Counted from the first letter of the stretch, positions 1 to 9,213 are shown. The stretch: 64,000 bases of DNA from Georgenia satyanarayanai (GCF_023715365.1 NZ_JAMBNZ010000016.1:1-64000), one strand, 5' to 3'. The notes: generated by a model not told the origin, from the sequence alone. Made by a program: numbers and translations.

Positions 1-23
1 CCCCTCCCCCATCCCCCCTCCCC

Positions 24-45
24 CGCCGACAGCTGGATTCCGCCG
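24..45. repeat. Solitary copy of the 22-bp repeat found in tandem near 43.7 kb
   Basis: The core CCGACAGCYGGATTCCGCC lies here in a C-rich stretch at the window edge. It differs from the four copies at 43691-43870 by one base (T for C at 34). The same unit in two places 43 kb apart suggests a dispersed repeat family. The left edge of the window cuts off whatever lies upstream. Confidence 0.7.
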
Positions 46-134
46 ACCGCCCGGTGCGCGGGAGGCGCCACAACCTCCTCCCCGGGGACGGGGACTTGTA
101 CCGTCGGTGGGAGGACGAGGGACGGGGTGATGCT

Positions 135-506
135 GTGAGCGACCTGCAGTGCGCGGCGACGCTCGTCGTCGTGGACACGGCCGCAGGCGGCGAGGCACTG
201 CGCGCCCGGCGTGCGGCAGCCGTCGTCTCGACGCCCGGCGCACTCGACACCGCCGCCGACCTCGCCCAGCTGCTCGAGGTCGCCCGCCGGGACCTGCCGG
301 AGGACACCACCTCGCCCGAGGCTCTCGTCCGCGCCCTCGACGACCTCGCCGACGAGTACCGCGGGGAGTGCGTGGCCGTCGCCGTCACGCCCGCAGCGCT
401 CGCCGCTCTGGTCCGCCTCGTGCTCCCTGGCGGACGCGGCGCCGTCGTCGTCGAGATCGACGGGGACGGCCATCGCTGGGAACCCTGGGCTGCGGGCGCC
501 AGGTGA
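135..506 (+). CDS. Hypothetical protein, 123 aa
   Basis: I do not recognise this protein. It is a short, Ala/Val/Asp-rich alpha/beta-looking protein with no signal peptide or membrane segment. The middle contains alternating helical stretches (AADLAQLLEVARRDLP) and the end has two hydrophobic strands (GECVAVAV and GAVVVEIDGDG), loosely reminiscent of a degenerate histidine-phosphatase C-terminus, but no RHG motif is present. The GTG start at 135 was chosen because a purine-rich stretch (GAGGACGAGGGACGGGG) precedes it. The frame stays open upstream to 54, so a longer form is possible. It ends 279 bases before accA3 on the same strand, a gap in which I see only the promoter/RBS region of accA3. 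Confidence 0.55.
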   Translation: MSDLQCAATLVVVDTAAGGEALRARRAAAVVSTPGALDTAADLAQLLEVARRDLPEDTTSPEALVRALDDLADEYRGECVAVAVTPAALAALVRLVLPGGRGAVVVEIDGDGHRWEPWAAGAR

Positions 507-785
507 GCTCAGGAAGGCGACTGTCGGGGCTAGGTCGGTCGCGGTGGGAGGGCTGAGCGGCGGAGCGGGCGTGGGCTGTGCGGGCGCGACAAGCGGGCGC
601 GCCCGCGCCGCACCCCTGCCCCGCCGCCCTTGTAGGGTCGGCACAACTCACCCGCGAGGGACCTGCGCCTGCCGACAGACTTGCCCGACGCGACGGTACC
701 TGGATAGGAGTGTCGCCGCGGGGCGGCTACCGTGGGTCGGTCCGGGCGCTGGCCCCGGGGCCAGCGCGAACAGATCGGAGCACTC

Positions 786-2597
786 ATGACGAGCACCTCT
801 GGAGCGTCGTCCACCCGGCGCCCACTGACGAAGGTGCTCATCGCCAACCGCGGCGAGATCGCGGTGCGGGTCGCGCGCGCCTGCACGGACGCCGGGATCG
901 CCTCCGTGGCCGTCTACGCCGACTCCGACCGTGACGCCCTCCACGTGCGGCTGAGCGACGAGGCCTTCGGTCTCGGCGGCTCCCGCGCGGCGGAGACCTA
1001 CCTCGACGCCGGCAAGCTCCTCGACGTCGCCCGCCGCAGCGGCGCGGATGCCGTCCACCCCGGCTACGGCTTTCTCTCCGAGAACGCCGAGTTCGCCCAG
1101 CAGGTCATCGACGCCGGCCTCGTGTGGATCGGCCCGCCGCCCGCGGCCATCCGCGCCCTGGGCGACAAGGTGAGTGCCCGCCACATCGCCAGCGCCGCCG
1201 GTGCGCCCCTCGTCGCGGGCACGCCGGACCCCGTCGAGTCCGCGGACGAGGTCCTCGCCTTCGCCGACGAGCACGGCCTGCCGGTCGCCATCAAGGCCGC
1301 CCACGGTGGTGGGGGGCGCGGCCTCAAGGTCGCCCGCACCCGCGAGGAGATCCCCGAGCTCCTCGACTCCGCGGTGCGCGAGGCCAAGGCCGCCTTCGGC
1401 CGCGGCGAGTGCTTCGTCGAGCGCTTCCTCGACCGTCCCCGCCACGTCGAGACCCAGTGCCTGGCCGACGAGCACGGCACGGTCGTCGTCGTCTCCACCC
1501 GCGACTGCTCCCTCCAGCGCCGTCACCAGAAGCTCGTCGAGGAGGCGCCCGCGCCCTTCCTCACCCCCGAGCAGGACGCCCTGCTCCGCGAGGCGTCGAC
1601 CGCCATCATGCGCGAGGCGGGCTACGTCGGGGCCGGCACCTGCGAGTTCCTCATCGGCGCCGACGGCACCGTCTCCTTCCTCGAGGTCAACACCCGCCTG
1701 CAGGTCGAGCACCCGGTGACCGAGGAGGTCACCGGCATCGACCTCGTCCGCGAGCAGCTGCGTGTCGCGGCCGGTGAGCCGCTCGGCTACACCGCGGTGC
1801 CCACCCGCGGCCACAGCATCGAGTTCCGCATCAACGGGGAGAACCCGGCCGCCGGCTTCCTGCCCGCGCCCGGCACCATCTCCTCCCTCACCTGGCCCGG
1901 TGGCCCGGGCGTGCGCGTCGACACCGGCGTCTGCGCCGGTGACACCGTCTCCGGGGCCTTCGACTCCATGCTCGCCAAGCTCATCGTCACCGGCGCCGAC
2001 CGGCAGCAGGCGCTGCAGCGCGCCCGCCGGGCGCTGCGCGAGCTGGAGGTCACCGGCATCCCCACGGTCCTGCCCTTCGCGCGCGCCGTGCTGGACGCGC
2101 CGGAGTTCGCCGCCGCGGATCCCTCCTCCTTCACCGTCCACACGACGTGGATCGAGACCGACTTCGCCGAGCGCCTCTCCCAGCTCGGGGCGCCGGTCGC
2201 CCCCACCGCCGTCACGCCCGACACCCCCGACGACGCGACCGAGCGGGTCGTCGTCGAGGTCGGGGGCAAGCGGCTGGAGGTCGTGCTGCCCGCCGGCCTG
2301 GGCATCGGCGCCGGCCGCGGGGGCCGCGGTGCGGTCCGCCGTCCCGCCCGCCGCAGCGGCGCCCGAGCCGCCGCCTCGAGCAACGGCTCCCTCACCTCCC
2401 CCATGCAGGGCACGATCGTCAAGGTCGCCGTCGAGGACGGCGCGACGGTCGCGGCCGGCGAGCTCGTCGTCGTCCTCGAGGCGATGAAGATGGAGCAGCC
2501 GCTCGTCGCCCACCGCTCCGGGAAGGTGCGCGGGCTGCAGGCCGCCGTCGGCCAGAACGTCTCGGCCGGCACCGTCATCTGCGACATCGACGAGTAG
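786..2597 (+). CDS. accA3: Acetyl/propionyl-CoA carboxylase alpha subunit (biotin carboxylase plus biotin carrier)
   Basis: This 603-residue protein carboxylates its own biotin with ATP and bicarbonate and passes the carboxyl group to a separate beta subunit, making malonyl- or methylmalonyl-CoA for fatty and mycolic/branched lipid synthesis. The N-terminal biotin carboxylase domain begins [18 protein letters not shown]. The ATP-grasp part has the glycine-rich loop [10 protein letters not shown] and the active-site stretch [18 protein letters not shown] basic, Ala/Arg-rich linker near residue 530 leads to a biotinyl domain with the lysine motif EAMKMEQ. The fused layout and length are those of actinobacterial AccA3/BccA proteins. 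The ATG at 786 follows a GGAG at suitable spacing; the frame is open further upstream. The beta subunit is not in this window. The gene ends 3 bases from the convergent Nudix gene. Confidence 0.95.
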   Translation: MTSTSGASSTRRPLTKVLIANRGEIAVRVARACTDAGIASVAVYADSDRDALHVRLSDEAFGLGGSRAAETYLDAGKLLDVARRSGADAVHPGYGFLSENAEFAQQVIDAGLVWIGPPPAAIRALGDKVSARHIASAAGAPLVAGTPDPVESADEVLAFADEHGLPVAIKAAHGGGGRGLKVARTREEIPELLDSAVREAKAAFGRGECFVERFLDRPRHVETQCLADEHGTVVVVSTRDCSLQRRHQKLVEEAPAPFLTPEQDALLREASTAIMREAGYVGAGTCEFLIGADGTVSFLEVNTRLQVEHPVTEEVTGIDLVREQLRVAAGEPLGYTAVPTRGHSIEFRINGENPAAGFLPAPGTISSLTWPGGPGVRVDTGVCAGDTVSGAFDSMLAKLIVTGADRQQALQRARRALRELEVTGIPTVLPFARAVLDAPEFAAADPSSFTVHTTWIETDFAERLSQLGAPVAPTAVTPDTPDDATERVVVEVGGKRLEVVLPAGLGIGAGRGGRGAVRRPARRSGARAAASSNGSLTSPMQGTIVKVAVEDGATVAAGELVVVLEAMKMEQPLVAHRSGKVRGLQAAVGQNVSAGTVICDIDE

Positions 2598-2600
2598 CGG

Positions 2601-3524
2601 CTACCCCAGTACGAGGGACGGTCCCGCGGCCCGGGCGCCGCTCGCCTCGACGCGTCCGCGCAGCTCACGGTCGGCGGTGACGACGACGACGTCGGCCCCC
2701 TCCCGCACATGCCGCTCGGCCTGGGCCGCGATCTCGTCGTCGCCCTCCCCCGGCGCGTCGACGACGTCGACCCGGCCCACGCCGTCGGCGGCCGGGATCC
2801 CGGCCGCTCCCCTCCCACGTCCCTCGGCCACGAGGACGACGTGCGGGTACCAGGTGTGCCCGGGCAGGCCGACGCGCTCGGCGGGCAGGCCGGTCGTGGC
2901 GAGGGTGACCAGCTCGTCGCGCAGCCGGGTCGTCGCGGCGGCGCGGTCACGCCACCAGCCGTCGGGCCGCGAGCCCATCGTGTTGGCGCCGTCGACGACG
3001 AGCACGAGCCGGCGCCCGAGCAGCGCGCGCAGCGCAGGCAGCGCGTCCGCGAAGGCCGGGAGCAGCGGGCGGTCACGCACGGCGGCGCCCTCGACCCAGG
3101 CCACTCCGAGGCTCTCCGGGTCGCTGACCCGCGGCTCGACGTCCTCCACCGCCTCGGCGACGACGGTCGTGTAGGACCAGTCCGGGTGCTGGAGGCGGTG
3201 GCTCGCCCGCACCGCCATACCCGCCGGCGGGAGGGCGGCCTCCTCCTGCGCCTCGCGCAGCGCCCCCTCGACGTCCGTCTCACCGGGGTCGACCGCACCG
3301 CCGGGCAGGCCCCAGGTGCCGCCGTGGTGGCTCCACAGCGCGCGGTGCTGCAGGACGACGGCGTAGTCGTGCGGGCCGGTGGCCGGGTGGTGCAGCGGCC
3401 GCCACAGCACCAGGCCCGCGGCGCCGTGGCGCCCCCAGTGCCGGTGCCCGCAGCGGCACTCGACCCAGCCGTCACCGGGCCGGTGCGGCGAGCGCGGGTC
3501 CGGCGGGGTCAGCGAGTCGGCCAC
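2601..3524 (-). CDS. Nudix hydrolase fused to a NYN/YacP-like PIN-fold nuclease domain
   Basis: The protein has 307 residues. The N-terminal part carries a Nudix box, GAVDPGETDVEGALREAQEE, which binds divalent metal and hydrolyses nucleoside-diphosphate-linked compounds; the preceding CRCGHRHWG is typical of this subgroup. From about residue 170 a second domain begins LVLVVDGANTMGS and continues with GEGDDEIA and VVVVTADRELRGRV, the acidic pattern of NYN/YacP PIN-like ribonucleases. The GTG at 3524 follows a GGGACAGGGTGG Shine-Dalgarno-like stretch; the frame is open further upstream, into dapD antisense, which is not credible. It is divergent from dapD. The substrate of either domain cannot be told from sequence, although a combined nucleotide-cleaning and RNA-processing role is plausible. 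Confidence 0.85.
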   Translation of the reverse strand: MADSLTPPDPRSPHRPGDGWVECRCGHRHWGRHGAAGLVLWRPLHHPATGPHDYAVVLQHRALWSHHGGTWGLPGGAVDPGETDVEGALREAQEEAALPPAGMAVRASHRLQHPDWSYTTVVAEAVEDVEPRVSDPESLGVAWVEGAAVRDRPLLPAFADALPALRALLGRRLVLVVDGANTMGSRPDGWWRDRAAATTRLRDELVTLATTGLPAERVGLPGHTWYPHVVLVAEGRGRGAAGIPAADGVGRVDVVDAPGEGDDEIAAQAERHVREGADVVVVTADRELRGRVEASGARAAGPSLVLG

Positions 3525-3671
3525 CGCACCACCCTGTCCCGCCACCCCCGCCCTCCGCAATCGGTGGCTTCCTGCGCCGGCCCGGCGGCCGCTCCACCAG
3601 CGGCGACCTCCCGGGAGGACTCCGTGAGGCGGGGCACACGGACGGCGTCCGGGAGCGTCCCCGGGCCCTCG

Positions 3672-3677
3672 TAGGCT
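3672..3677 (+). promoter_or_regulatory. -10 box of a leaderless dapD transcript
   Basis: TAGGCT matches the TANNNT consensus and ends 7 bases before the dapD ATG, so transcription should begin at or next to the start codon. No Shine-Dalgarno sequence is visible, as expected for leaderless mRNA. Confidence 0.6.
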
Positions 3678-3684
3678 GTCCCCC

Positions 3685-4638
3685 ATGACGGCACGTCTCG
3701 CACGCGCAACCGGCCTGGCCACGGTCACGGAGGGGGGCACGGTCCTCGACGTCTGGTACCCCGACCCCACGGTCGACGGCGCGGAGGGGGCCGGATCCAC
3801 GGCCGCCACCGCCCTGCCGGTCGCCGAGCGCCGCGACGAGGCCCGCGGCGTCCACAGCCGGGTCGTCACGGCGGAGATCGACCTCGACGCCCCTCCCACG
3901 AGCACCGTGGACGCCTACCTGCGCCTGCACCTGCTGTCCCACCGCGTCGCGGCGCCGAACTCCCTCAACCTCGACGGGATCTTCGAGGTGCTGCCCAACG
4001 TCGTGTGGACCTCGGCCGGCCCCTGCGCCGTCGAGGGCTTCGACCAGACCCGGGTGCGGCTGCGCGCGCGCGACGGCCACCTCACCGTCCACGGCGTCGA
4101 CAAGTTCCCGCGGATGACCGACTACGTCGTCCCCAGCGGCGTGCGCGTCGCCGACTCCTCCCGGGTGCGCCTGGGGGCCCACCTCGCGCCGGGCACCACC
4201 GTCATGCACGAGGGCTTCGTCAACTTCAACGCCGGGACGCTGGGCCGCTCGATGGTCGAGGGCCGCATCTCCCAGGGCGTCGTCGTCGGTGACGGCACGG
4301 ACGTCGGTGGCGGCGCCTCGATCATGGGCACGCTCTCCGGCGGCGGCGAGGAGCGCATCACCATCGGCCGGCGCTGCCTGATCGGCGCCAACAGCGGGAC
4401 CGGGATCTCCCTCGGTGACGACTGCGTCGTCGAGGCCGGTCTGTACGTCACCGCCGGCACGAAGGTGACCGTCCTGACGGCCCCCGGGGACTCCGCCGCC
4501 TCACCCACGGTCGTCGCCGCCCGCGAGCTGTCGGGCCTGCCGAACCTGCTCCTGCGGCGCCACTCCGTGACCGGCGCCGTCGAGGCACTCACCCGGACGG
4601 GGACGGGCATCACGCTCAACGACGCCCTCCATGCGTAG
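3685..4638 (+). CDS. dapD: 2,3,4,5-tetrahydropyridine-2,6-dicarboxylate N-succinyltransferase
   Basis: This 317-residue cytoplasmic enzyme succinylates tetrahydrodipicolinate in the succinylase branch of lysine and diaminopimelate synthesis. The C-terminal two thirds shows the hexapeptide left-handed beta-helix pattern. Recognisable stretches are [42 protein letters not shown] and [21 protein letters not shown]. These match the actinobacterial DapD subgroup, with a long N-terminal domain containing [14 protein letters not shown]. The next enzyme of the branch, the DapC aminotransferase, is encoded at 15044-16180, so the pathway is only loosely clustered here. The last 8 bases overlap the following gene, suggesting translational coupling. 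A leaderless start is indicated by the -10 box 7 bases upstream. Confidence 0.95.
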   Translation: MTARLARATGLATVTEGGTVLDVWYPDPTVDGAEGAGSTAATALPVAERRDEARGVHSRVVTAEIDLDAPPTSTVDAYLRLHLLSHRVAAPNSLNLDGIFEVLPNVVWTSAGPCAVEGFDQTRVRLRARDGHLTVHGVDKFPRMTDYVVPSGVRVADSSRVRLGAHLAPGTTVMHEGFVNFNAGTLGRSMVEGRISQGVVVGDGTDVGGGASIMGTLSGGGEERITIGRRCLIGANSGTGISLGDDCVVEAGLYVTAGTKVTVLTAPGDSAASPTVVAARELSGLPNLLLRRHSVTGAVEALTRTGTGITLNDALHA

Positions 4639-5482
4639 CAGGCTGCTGCGTGGCACCGTCGGGGTGCTCGCGCTCGTCGTGCTCGCCGTCGGCGGGGTCG
4701 CCCTCCTCCTCACGCGGCTGGTGCCGGACCGCGTGAGCGAGACCTGCGCCGTCGTGCTCGACGACGGCACCCGCCACGTCCTGGACGCGGACCAGGCGGA
4801 CAACGCCGCCCTCATCACCGCGGTCACCGTCCGCCGGGGGCTGCCCGCCCGCGCCGCGACCATCGCGCTCGCGACGGCGGTCCAGGAGTCGAAGCTGCGG
4901 AACATCGACTACGGCGACCGTGACTCCCTCGGGCTCTTCCAGCAGCGCCCCTCCCAGGGCTGGGGCACGCCGGAGCAGGTGACCGACCCGGTGTACGCGA
5001 CCAACGCCTTCCTCGACGGCCTCGTGCAGGTGCCCGGTTACACCGAGCTGCCGGTCACCGAGGCCGCGCAGACCGTCCAGCGCTCGGGCTACCCCGAGGC
5101 CTACGCCGACCACGAGCCGGAGGGTCGCGCCTTCGCGTCCGCCCTCACCGGCCACTCTCCGGCCTCCCTCACCTGCCACCTGCCCGAGCCCGACGCCGCC
5201 GCGTCCCCGGCCGCGGCGGTCAGCGCGCGGCTGGAGCAGGACTTCGGGATCACGGCGACGGCGGCCGACGGCGCCGTCGTCGTCGGGTCCGCCGCACTGC
5301 CCGGGGAGGACCCGCAGCGGATGGCGTGGGCCGTGGCTCACTGGGCGGTGGCGACCGCGGTCGAGACGGGCGCGACGACGGTCGAGGTCGCCGGCCAGGT
5401 GTGGCAGCGCTCGGGCGGCAACGAGACAGGTTGGGAGCCGGCCGACGGCGGCGGCCCGGGCGACGGTGTCCGGATCTCCTAG
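4631..5482 (+). CDS. Membrane-anchored lysozyme-like protein of unknown function
   Basis: This 283-residue protein starts with a short basic segment and a hydrophobic helix (residues 8-30), so it is exported and probably stays anchored by that helix. The exported part contains [18 protein letters not shown] followed by [14 protein letters not shown], which resembles the catalytic Glu and substrate-groove pattern of soluble lytic transglycosylase/lysozyme-fold proteins. Homologues in Streptomyces carry the same block but are often mislabelled as heavy-metal transporters. A cell-wall role is an inference. The ATG lies inside the end of dapD (8-base overlap), indicating coupled translation. The gene runs into the convergent permease gene with a 4-base overlap of stop regions. 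Confidence 0.7.
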   Translation: MRSRLLRGTVGVLALVVLAVGGVALLLTRLVPDRVSETCAVVLDDGTRHVLDADQADNAALITAVTVRRGLPARAATIALATAVQESKLRNIDYGDRDSLGLFQQRPSQGWGTPEQVTDPVYATNAFLDGLVQVPGYTELPVTEAAQTVQRSGYPEAYADHEPEGRAFASALTGHSPASLTCHLPEPDAAASPAAAVSARLEQDFGITATAADGAVVVGSAALPGEDPQRMAWAVAHWAVATAVETGATTVEVAGQVWQRSGGNETGWEPADGGGPGDGVRIS

Positions 5483-6312
5483 CGGCACACCCGGGCGCGC
5501 AGGGTCGCCGGCGCGAGCGCCAGGGCAGCCGCGGTGACGCCGAGCGCCCCGAGCACGGTGAGCACCCACCCGGCGTCGACGTGCTGGGAGCCCCACGCGA
5601 GCGCCTTGAGGTGCGTCCCCAGCAGCAGCCGGGGCTCGGTCGCGACGACGAGCAGGACCGGTTCGACGAGTGCGGACCACCCGAGCACCAGCGCTGCTGC
5701 CGCCAGGGGTGAGCCCGTCGCCAAGACGAGGACGAGGGAGACGGCGAGGACGAGCGCCCCGAGCACGACCGTCCCGGCGAGCACGGAGGCGACGAGCAGG
5801 ACCGTCTCCCCGTGCAGCCAGCCACCGAGCCCGCGGCCCCGCGCGACGAGGATCACTCCGGTGCCGGCAACCGTCCCCGCGGTGGCCGCCCCGGCCAGCG
5901 CCGTCCAGCGGCGGGTGGCGTGCAGCCACGCGGCGAGCACGAGCTGGCGCGGGGCGAGGCCGGTGGACAGCTGCACCTGGGCGAGCCGGCTGCGCAGGTC
6001 GCGGCCGACCGACGGGGCGATGAGGAAGACCGCCAGCACCGCGACCTGGGGTGCGAGGAAGCGGGCGACGGCGCTCGCCCCGGCGGGTTCACCGAAGCCG
6101 CCCACCGTGTAGGGCAGGCCCGCGCCCTCCGAGGGCACGGTACCGCCCGTGACGGCGGCCAGCCCGGTGACGAGGACGGCCACGAGGAGCCCGAGCACGA
6201 AGGCCCCCGCCACCGCCGGGCGCACGCCCCGCGCCTCCCGCTTGAGCGACTCGGCCGCCCACGCCCGGCGCAACCCACCGGCAGGCGCGGTGGCGGCAGC
6301 GACGGCGCTCAT
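5479..6312 (-). CDS. ABC-2 type permease, last gene of the circular bacteriocin cluster
   Basis: The protein has 277 residues. After a cytoplasmic N-terminus (SLKREARGVRPAVAGAF) it has about six hydrophobic segments, typical of ABC-2 permeases that pair with a separate ATPase. A stretch around residues 110-130 (VGRDLRSRLAQVQLSTGLAPRQLVLAAW) is the coupling-helix-like cytoplasmic loop. Its ATG overlaps the stop of the upstream ATPase gene by 4 bases, so the two are translationally coupled and very probably form one transporter. It is the distal member of eight co-directional genes headed by the precursor at 10845-11189. In AS-48-type clusters (from memory) a comparable second ABC transporter gives extra self-protection, so an immunity/efflux role is the best inference. 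Confidence 0.8.
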   Translation of the reverse strand: MSAVAAATAPAGGLRRAWAAESLKREARGVRPAVAGAFVLGLLVAVLVTGLAAVTGGTVPSEGAGLPYTVGGFGEPAGASAVARFLAPQVAVLAVFLIAPSVGRDLRSRLAQVQLSTGLAPRQLVLAAWLHATRRWTALAGAATAGTVAGTGVILVARGRGLGGWLHGETVLLVASVLAGTVVLGALVLAVSLVLVLATGSPLAAAALVLGWSALVEPVLLVVATEPRLLLGTHLKALAWGSQHVDAGWVLTVLGALGVTAAALALAPATLRARVCR

Positions 6313-7058
6313 GCGACGACCCCCATGCCGGACGCGCCCGCCGGCGCCATGAGCGCGCCGAGGCGGTCCGCCAGGCCGGGCACCGCCGGGGGTGCGGGCG
6401 GCGCGCCGAGCAGCTCGGCCAGCTCGCCCTCGTGGACGGCGCGGCCCCCCCGGAGCACGACCACCCGGTCGCACACCCGCTCGAGCAGGTGGACGTCGTG
6501 GCTGGTGACGACCACGCAGCGCCCCTCCGCCGCCGCGGTGCGGATGATCGTGGCGAGGCCGAGCACGGCGACGGGGTCCAGGCCGTTGGTGGGCTCGTCG
6601 AGGAGGACGACGTCGGGGTCGCGCAGGAGCACGGTGGCGAGGGACAGTCGCTGGCGCATGCCCATCGACAGCTGGCCTGCGCGCACGGCCGACGCCCCGC
6701 CGAGGCCCACCTGTTCCAGGGCCTCGCCGGCCCGCCGGGCCGGCACCCCGGCCGAGGCGGCAACGACCTCGGCGTTGCGCCGGACGCTGTGCCCGTCGAG
6801 CAGGGCGGGCCCGTCGATGACGGCGCCGACCCGGTGGACGTAGCGGTGCGGCGCGTCCAGCGGGTGGCCGAGGACGGTCCCGCCTCCCGCCGTCGGGCGC
6901 AGGAGACCGCACAGCACGCGAAGGAGGGTCGACTTGCCCTCCCCGTTGGTCCCGACCAGGCCGGTGACACGCCCCTGCGGGAAGGTGGCGCTGACGCCGT
7001 CGAGCACCCTCCGCGTGCCGCGCGCCGCGACGAGGCCGTCGAGAACGACGCCGCTCAT
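6309..7058 (-). CDS. ABC transporter ATP-binding protein, second transporter of the bacteriocin cluster
   Basis: The protein has 249 residues. It carries a Walker A GTNGEGKSTLL (Glu instead of the usual Ala/Ser at the sixth position), a signature QLSMGMRQRLSLA, a Walker B VVLLDEPTNGLDP and a switch His in VVVTSHDVHLLE. The signature is the variant seen in drug- and bacteriocin-type exporters (SxGMxQR) rather than LSGGQ. It should power the permease encoded immediately downstream. It overlaps both neighbours by 4 bases (ATGA), which places it firmly in the operon. The likely job is export of, or immunity to, the bacteriocin; the cargo itself is inferred. Confidence 0.9.
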   Translation of the reverse strand: MSGVVLDGLVAARGTRRVLDGVSATFPQGRVTGLVGTNGEGKSTLLRVLCGLLRPTAGGGTVLGHPLDAPHRYVHRVGAVIDGPALLDGHSVRRNAEVVAASAGVPARRAGEALEQVGLGGASAVRAGQLSMGMRQRLSLATVLLRDPDVVLLDEPTNGLDPVAVLGLATIIRTAAAEGRCVVVTSHDVHLLERVCDRVVVLRGGRAVHEGELAELLGAPPAPPAVPGLADRLGALMAPAGASGMGVVA

Positions 7059-7678
7059 CCCAGCACCGCCTCGGCGAGCGGGCTGAGCAGCCCGACGAAG
7101 CTCGAGAGGAAGGTGACGACGACGCTCGCGGTGCGGCCCAGGCCCAGGGCCCGACGGCAGGCGAGGAACAGGAGGACGGCCGTCCACACGAGGAAGGGGT
7201 CGGCCATCTGGACGAGCCAGGACCGCTCGGCGTACCACTCGGCACCGGCCACGAGGGTGACACCGGAGATGACGACCTGCCGCAGCACGAGGGGCAGGAT
7301 CGCGAAGAGCCAGGCCGTGGTGATGCGGCGTACGGTCGCGTCGGTGCCGGCGACGCGCACGGAGAGGCTGAAGACGAGCAGGTGCATGAGGAGGAGCACC
7401 AGCTGCAGCACGAGCGCGGCGACCCCGAGGGCCACGGCGATGAAGGGGGCGTTGGGGACGAGGTCGACCGTCTCCGGGTTGCCCCCGAACTCCCGCGCGA
7501 GCGCGTCACTGGCGACGACGCCGGTGAGGAGCGGGGCGAGCGGCAGCACGGCGAGGAGGAGCAGCACGACCGGGCGGGCGGCGCCGTCCCGGTCGAGGGA
7601 CGCGAAGAGCCGGGACGGGGAGCCGAGCACCACGAGCAGCGGTGCCCGGACCGCGGTGGGCGCGGGCGCGGCGGTCAT
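7055..7678 (-). CDS. Yip1-like multi-spanning membrane protein in the bacteriocin cluster
   Basis: The protein has 207 residues with five or so hydrophobic segments (around 38-55, 75-105, 120-140, 160-178 and 185-205), arranged like small Yip1-domain proteins. The loop GTDATVRRITTAWLFAILP between segments resembles the conserved cytosolic loop of that family. No catalytic residue is evident. Overlaps of 4 bases with the genes on both sides argue that it is made in fixed proportion to them. By position it corresponds to the unassigned membrane protein that accompanies the second ABC transporter in AS-48 type clusters (memory-based comparison). A part in immunity or export is an inference. Confidence 0.65.
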   Translation of the reverse strand: MTAAPAPTAVRAPLLVVLGSPSRLFASLDRDGAARPVVLLLLAVLPLAPLLTGVVASDALAREFGGNPETVDLVPNAPFIAVALGVAALVLQLVLLLMHLLVFSLSVRVAGTDATVRRITTAWLFAILPLVLRQVVISGVTLVAGAEWYAERSWLVQMADPFLVWTAVLLFLACRRALGLGRTASVVVTFLSSFVGLLSPLAEAVLG

Positions 7679-7959
7679 GACGTGTGCTCCAGCACCATGA
7701 CCCCCGTGGCGACCGCGAGGTAGCCGACGACGACGGCGGACAGCGCCACCCGCATGGCCGTCGAGCGCACGAAGGGCAGGAGGAACAGCAGGCTCACGGC
7801 GAGGATGCCGAGGCCGACCGTGATCCCGAGGACGCCGGGGAGGACGAGGATCGCGACGAGGGCGAGGAACGGTGCGGCGCCCACCGGCAGGAGTCGCAGG
7901 AGCACGTTGCCCGGCGGCTGTGCTCCCGTGCTGGCGGACCGGTCGAAGAGCGTGTCCAT
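7675..7959 (-). CDS. Small membrane protein, candidate bacteriocin immunity protein
   Basis: The protein has only 94 residues with about three hydrophobic segments (roughly 20-42, 43-62 and 68-88). A basic loop FVRSTAMR lies between the last two. Circular-bacteriocin immunity proteins are typically small, hydrophobic and poorly conserved, so this is the best candidate in the cluster, but size and location are the only support. The ATG at 7959 follows an AGGAGACC Shine-Dalgarno. The gene starts 13 bases after the stop of the SpoIIM-like gene and overlaps the next gene by 4 bases. Confidence 0.6.
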   Translation of the reverse strand: MDTLFDRSASTGAQPPGNVLLRLLPVGAAPFLALVAILVLPGVLGITVGLGILAVSLLFLLPFVRSTAMRVALSAVVVGYLAVATGVMVLEHTS

Positions 7960-7972
7960 GGGGTCTCCTTGG

Positions 7973-8521
7973 TCAGATGACGGTCGACTCGAGCGCCGCG
8001 GCGGCGACGAGCAGGATGGTGCCGGCAGCGGTCCAGCCCGTGGCGGCGAGGACGGCGCGGGTGAGGGCGCGCGCAGGGGCGGCCCCGCGGACGTAGGACC
8101 ACACCCACACCGCGCCGTGGAGCCCGGCGCCGGTGAAGGCGACGAAGGCGAGCAGCTCGGGCACGAGGTGGGGGACGAGGGCGAGGGTGGCGCCCCACCC
8201 GAGGTCGGCGACGTGGGCGCCGAGGACGTAGCCGGAGGCCACCGAGCCGACGGCCGCGACACCGGCGGCGCCGACCCCGAGGGTGAGCCAGCCGAGGACA
8301 CTGATCGCCAGCCCGAGGCGCAGGTTGTGGCGCAGGACGTCGAGCCCGCCGAGGTCGGTCCCGCCGGGGGCGACCTGCTCGACCTGGTGCCCGACCGCCC
8401 CGGCGACGAGGAGCGGGAGGAGGACGACGACGGCGGCCGTCACGCCCAGCGCCGTCTCGCGCCGGCGGGGAGCCGTCTCGCGCCGCCCGGGGGCGGCTCG
8501 CGTCGGCGCGAGCACGCTCAC
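7973..8521 (-). CDS. SpoIIM/DUF95-family membrane protein, bacteriocin cluster
   Basis: The 182-residue protein has four to five membrane segments and the block LRHNLRLGLAISVLGWLTLG, which matches the N-N-x-R-type motif of the SpoIIM (DUF95) family. Further segments (ALVPHLVPELLAFVAF, GAGLHGAVWVW) also fit the family. A DUF95 protein is one of the few components shared by known circular-bacteriocin clusters (AS-48C, CclC), where it is required for maturation or secretion. Its presence here is therefore strong context for the precursor upstream. The GTG at 8521 overlaps the ATPase stop as GTGA; a second in-frame GTG lies 3 bases upstream. Confidence 0.8.
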   Translation of the reverse strand: MSVLAPTRAAPGRRETAPRRRETALGVTAAVVVLLPLLVAGAVGHQVEQVAPGGTDLGGLDVLRHNLRLGLAISVLGWLTLGVGAAGVAAVGSVASGYVLGAHVADLGWGATLALVPHLVPELLAFVAFTGAGLHGAVWVWSYVRGAAPARALTRAVLAATGWTAAGTILLVAAAALESTVI

Positions 8522-9213
8522 CACCTCACCCGCCCGGCCGGCCCGACGGCGTCGGGCAGCTCAGCAGGCCCGTCGGCGGTGACGGTGCCCCGCTCGACGA
8601 CGACGCGGCGGCGCGCCACCCCGCGCATGTCCCCCACCGTGTGCGCGACGACGACGACGGCCCCGCCGCGCTCGGCCCAGGTGGTGATGAGCCCGCGCAG
8701 CAGCTCGGCGGTGTCCCCGTCGAGCCCGTTGAACGGCTCGTCCATGAGGACGAGTTCGGGCTCACCGACGGTGAGCAGGGCGAGGGAGAGCCGCTGACGC
8801 TCCCCGAGGGAGAGGTCACGACCGAAGGAGCGGGCCACGTGGTCCAGCCGCAGCTGCGCGAGCAGGGCGGCGGTATCGACGCGGCGCTGCCAGAAGCGGG
8901 CGAAGAACTCGATGTGCTCGGTGACGGTGAGGACGTCGTAGAGCACCGGCGCGTCACCGAGCAGCGCGACGCGCAGCCCCGCGCGCGTGGTGACGGTGCC
9001 GTGCGACGCCGTCACCTCACCGGCGAGGAGCCGGAGCAGGGTGGACTTCCCGGCACCGTTGGGGCCGCTGACGAGGACGACGTCCCCGGCCGCGAGGGTG
9101 AGGTCGACGTCCTGGAGGATGCGGGAGTCACCGATCTCGACCCCCGCTCCGGCGAGGTGGGCGAGCACCGGGTCAGACCCCGGTGGCGGCGCGTCGGCGT
9201 GCTGCAGTCGCAC
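8518..9213 (-). CDS. ABC ATPase associated with bacteriocin maturation/export
   Basis: The protein has 231 residues. It has a Walker A SGPNGAGKSTLLRLL, a signature DLSLGERQRLSLALL, a Walker B LVLMDEPFNGLDG and a switch-region histidine in VVVAHTVGDM. The signature LSLGERQR departs from LSGGQQR. The GTG start at 9213 is preceded by AAGGGAGA at good spacing, which makes the 41-base overlap with the end of the upstream membrane-protein gene real rather than an artefact. Known circular-bacteriocin clusters encode one such dedicated ATPase next to the DUF95 protein, as seen here. It probably energises secretion together with the 553-residue membrane protein and the DUF95 protein. Confidence 0.88.
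   Translation of the reverse strand: MRLQHADAPPPGSDPVLAHLAGAGVEIGDSRILQDVDLTLAAGDVVLVSGPNGAGKSTLLRLLAGEVTASHGTVTTRAGLRVALLGDAPVLYDVLTVTEHIEFFARFWQRRVDTAALLAQLRLDHVARSFGRDLSLGERQRLSLALLTVGEPELVLMDEPFNGLDGDTAELLRGLITTWAERGGAVVVVAHTVGDMRGVARRRVVVERGTVTADGPAELPDAVGPAGRVRW

Noticed and set aside
648-2513. Long minus-strand open frame opposite accA3
   Set aside because: It is an antisense frame produced by the GC-biased codons of accA3 and has no domain or plausible composition of its own.
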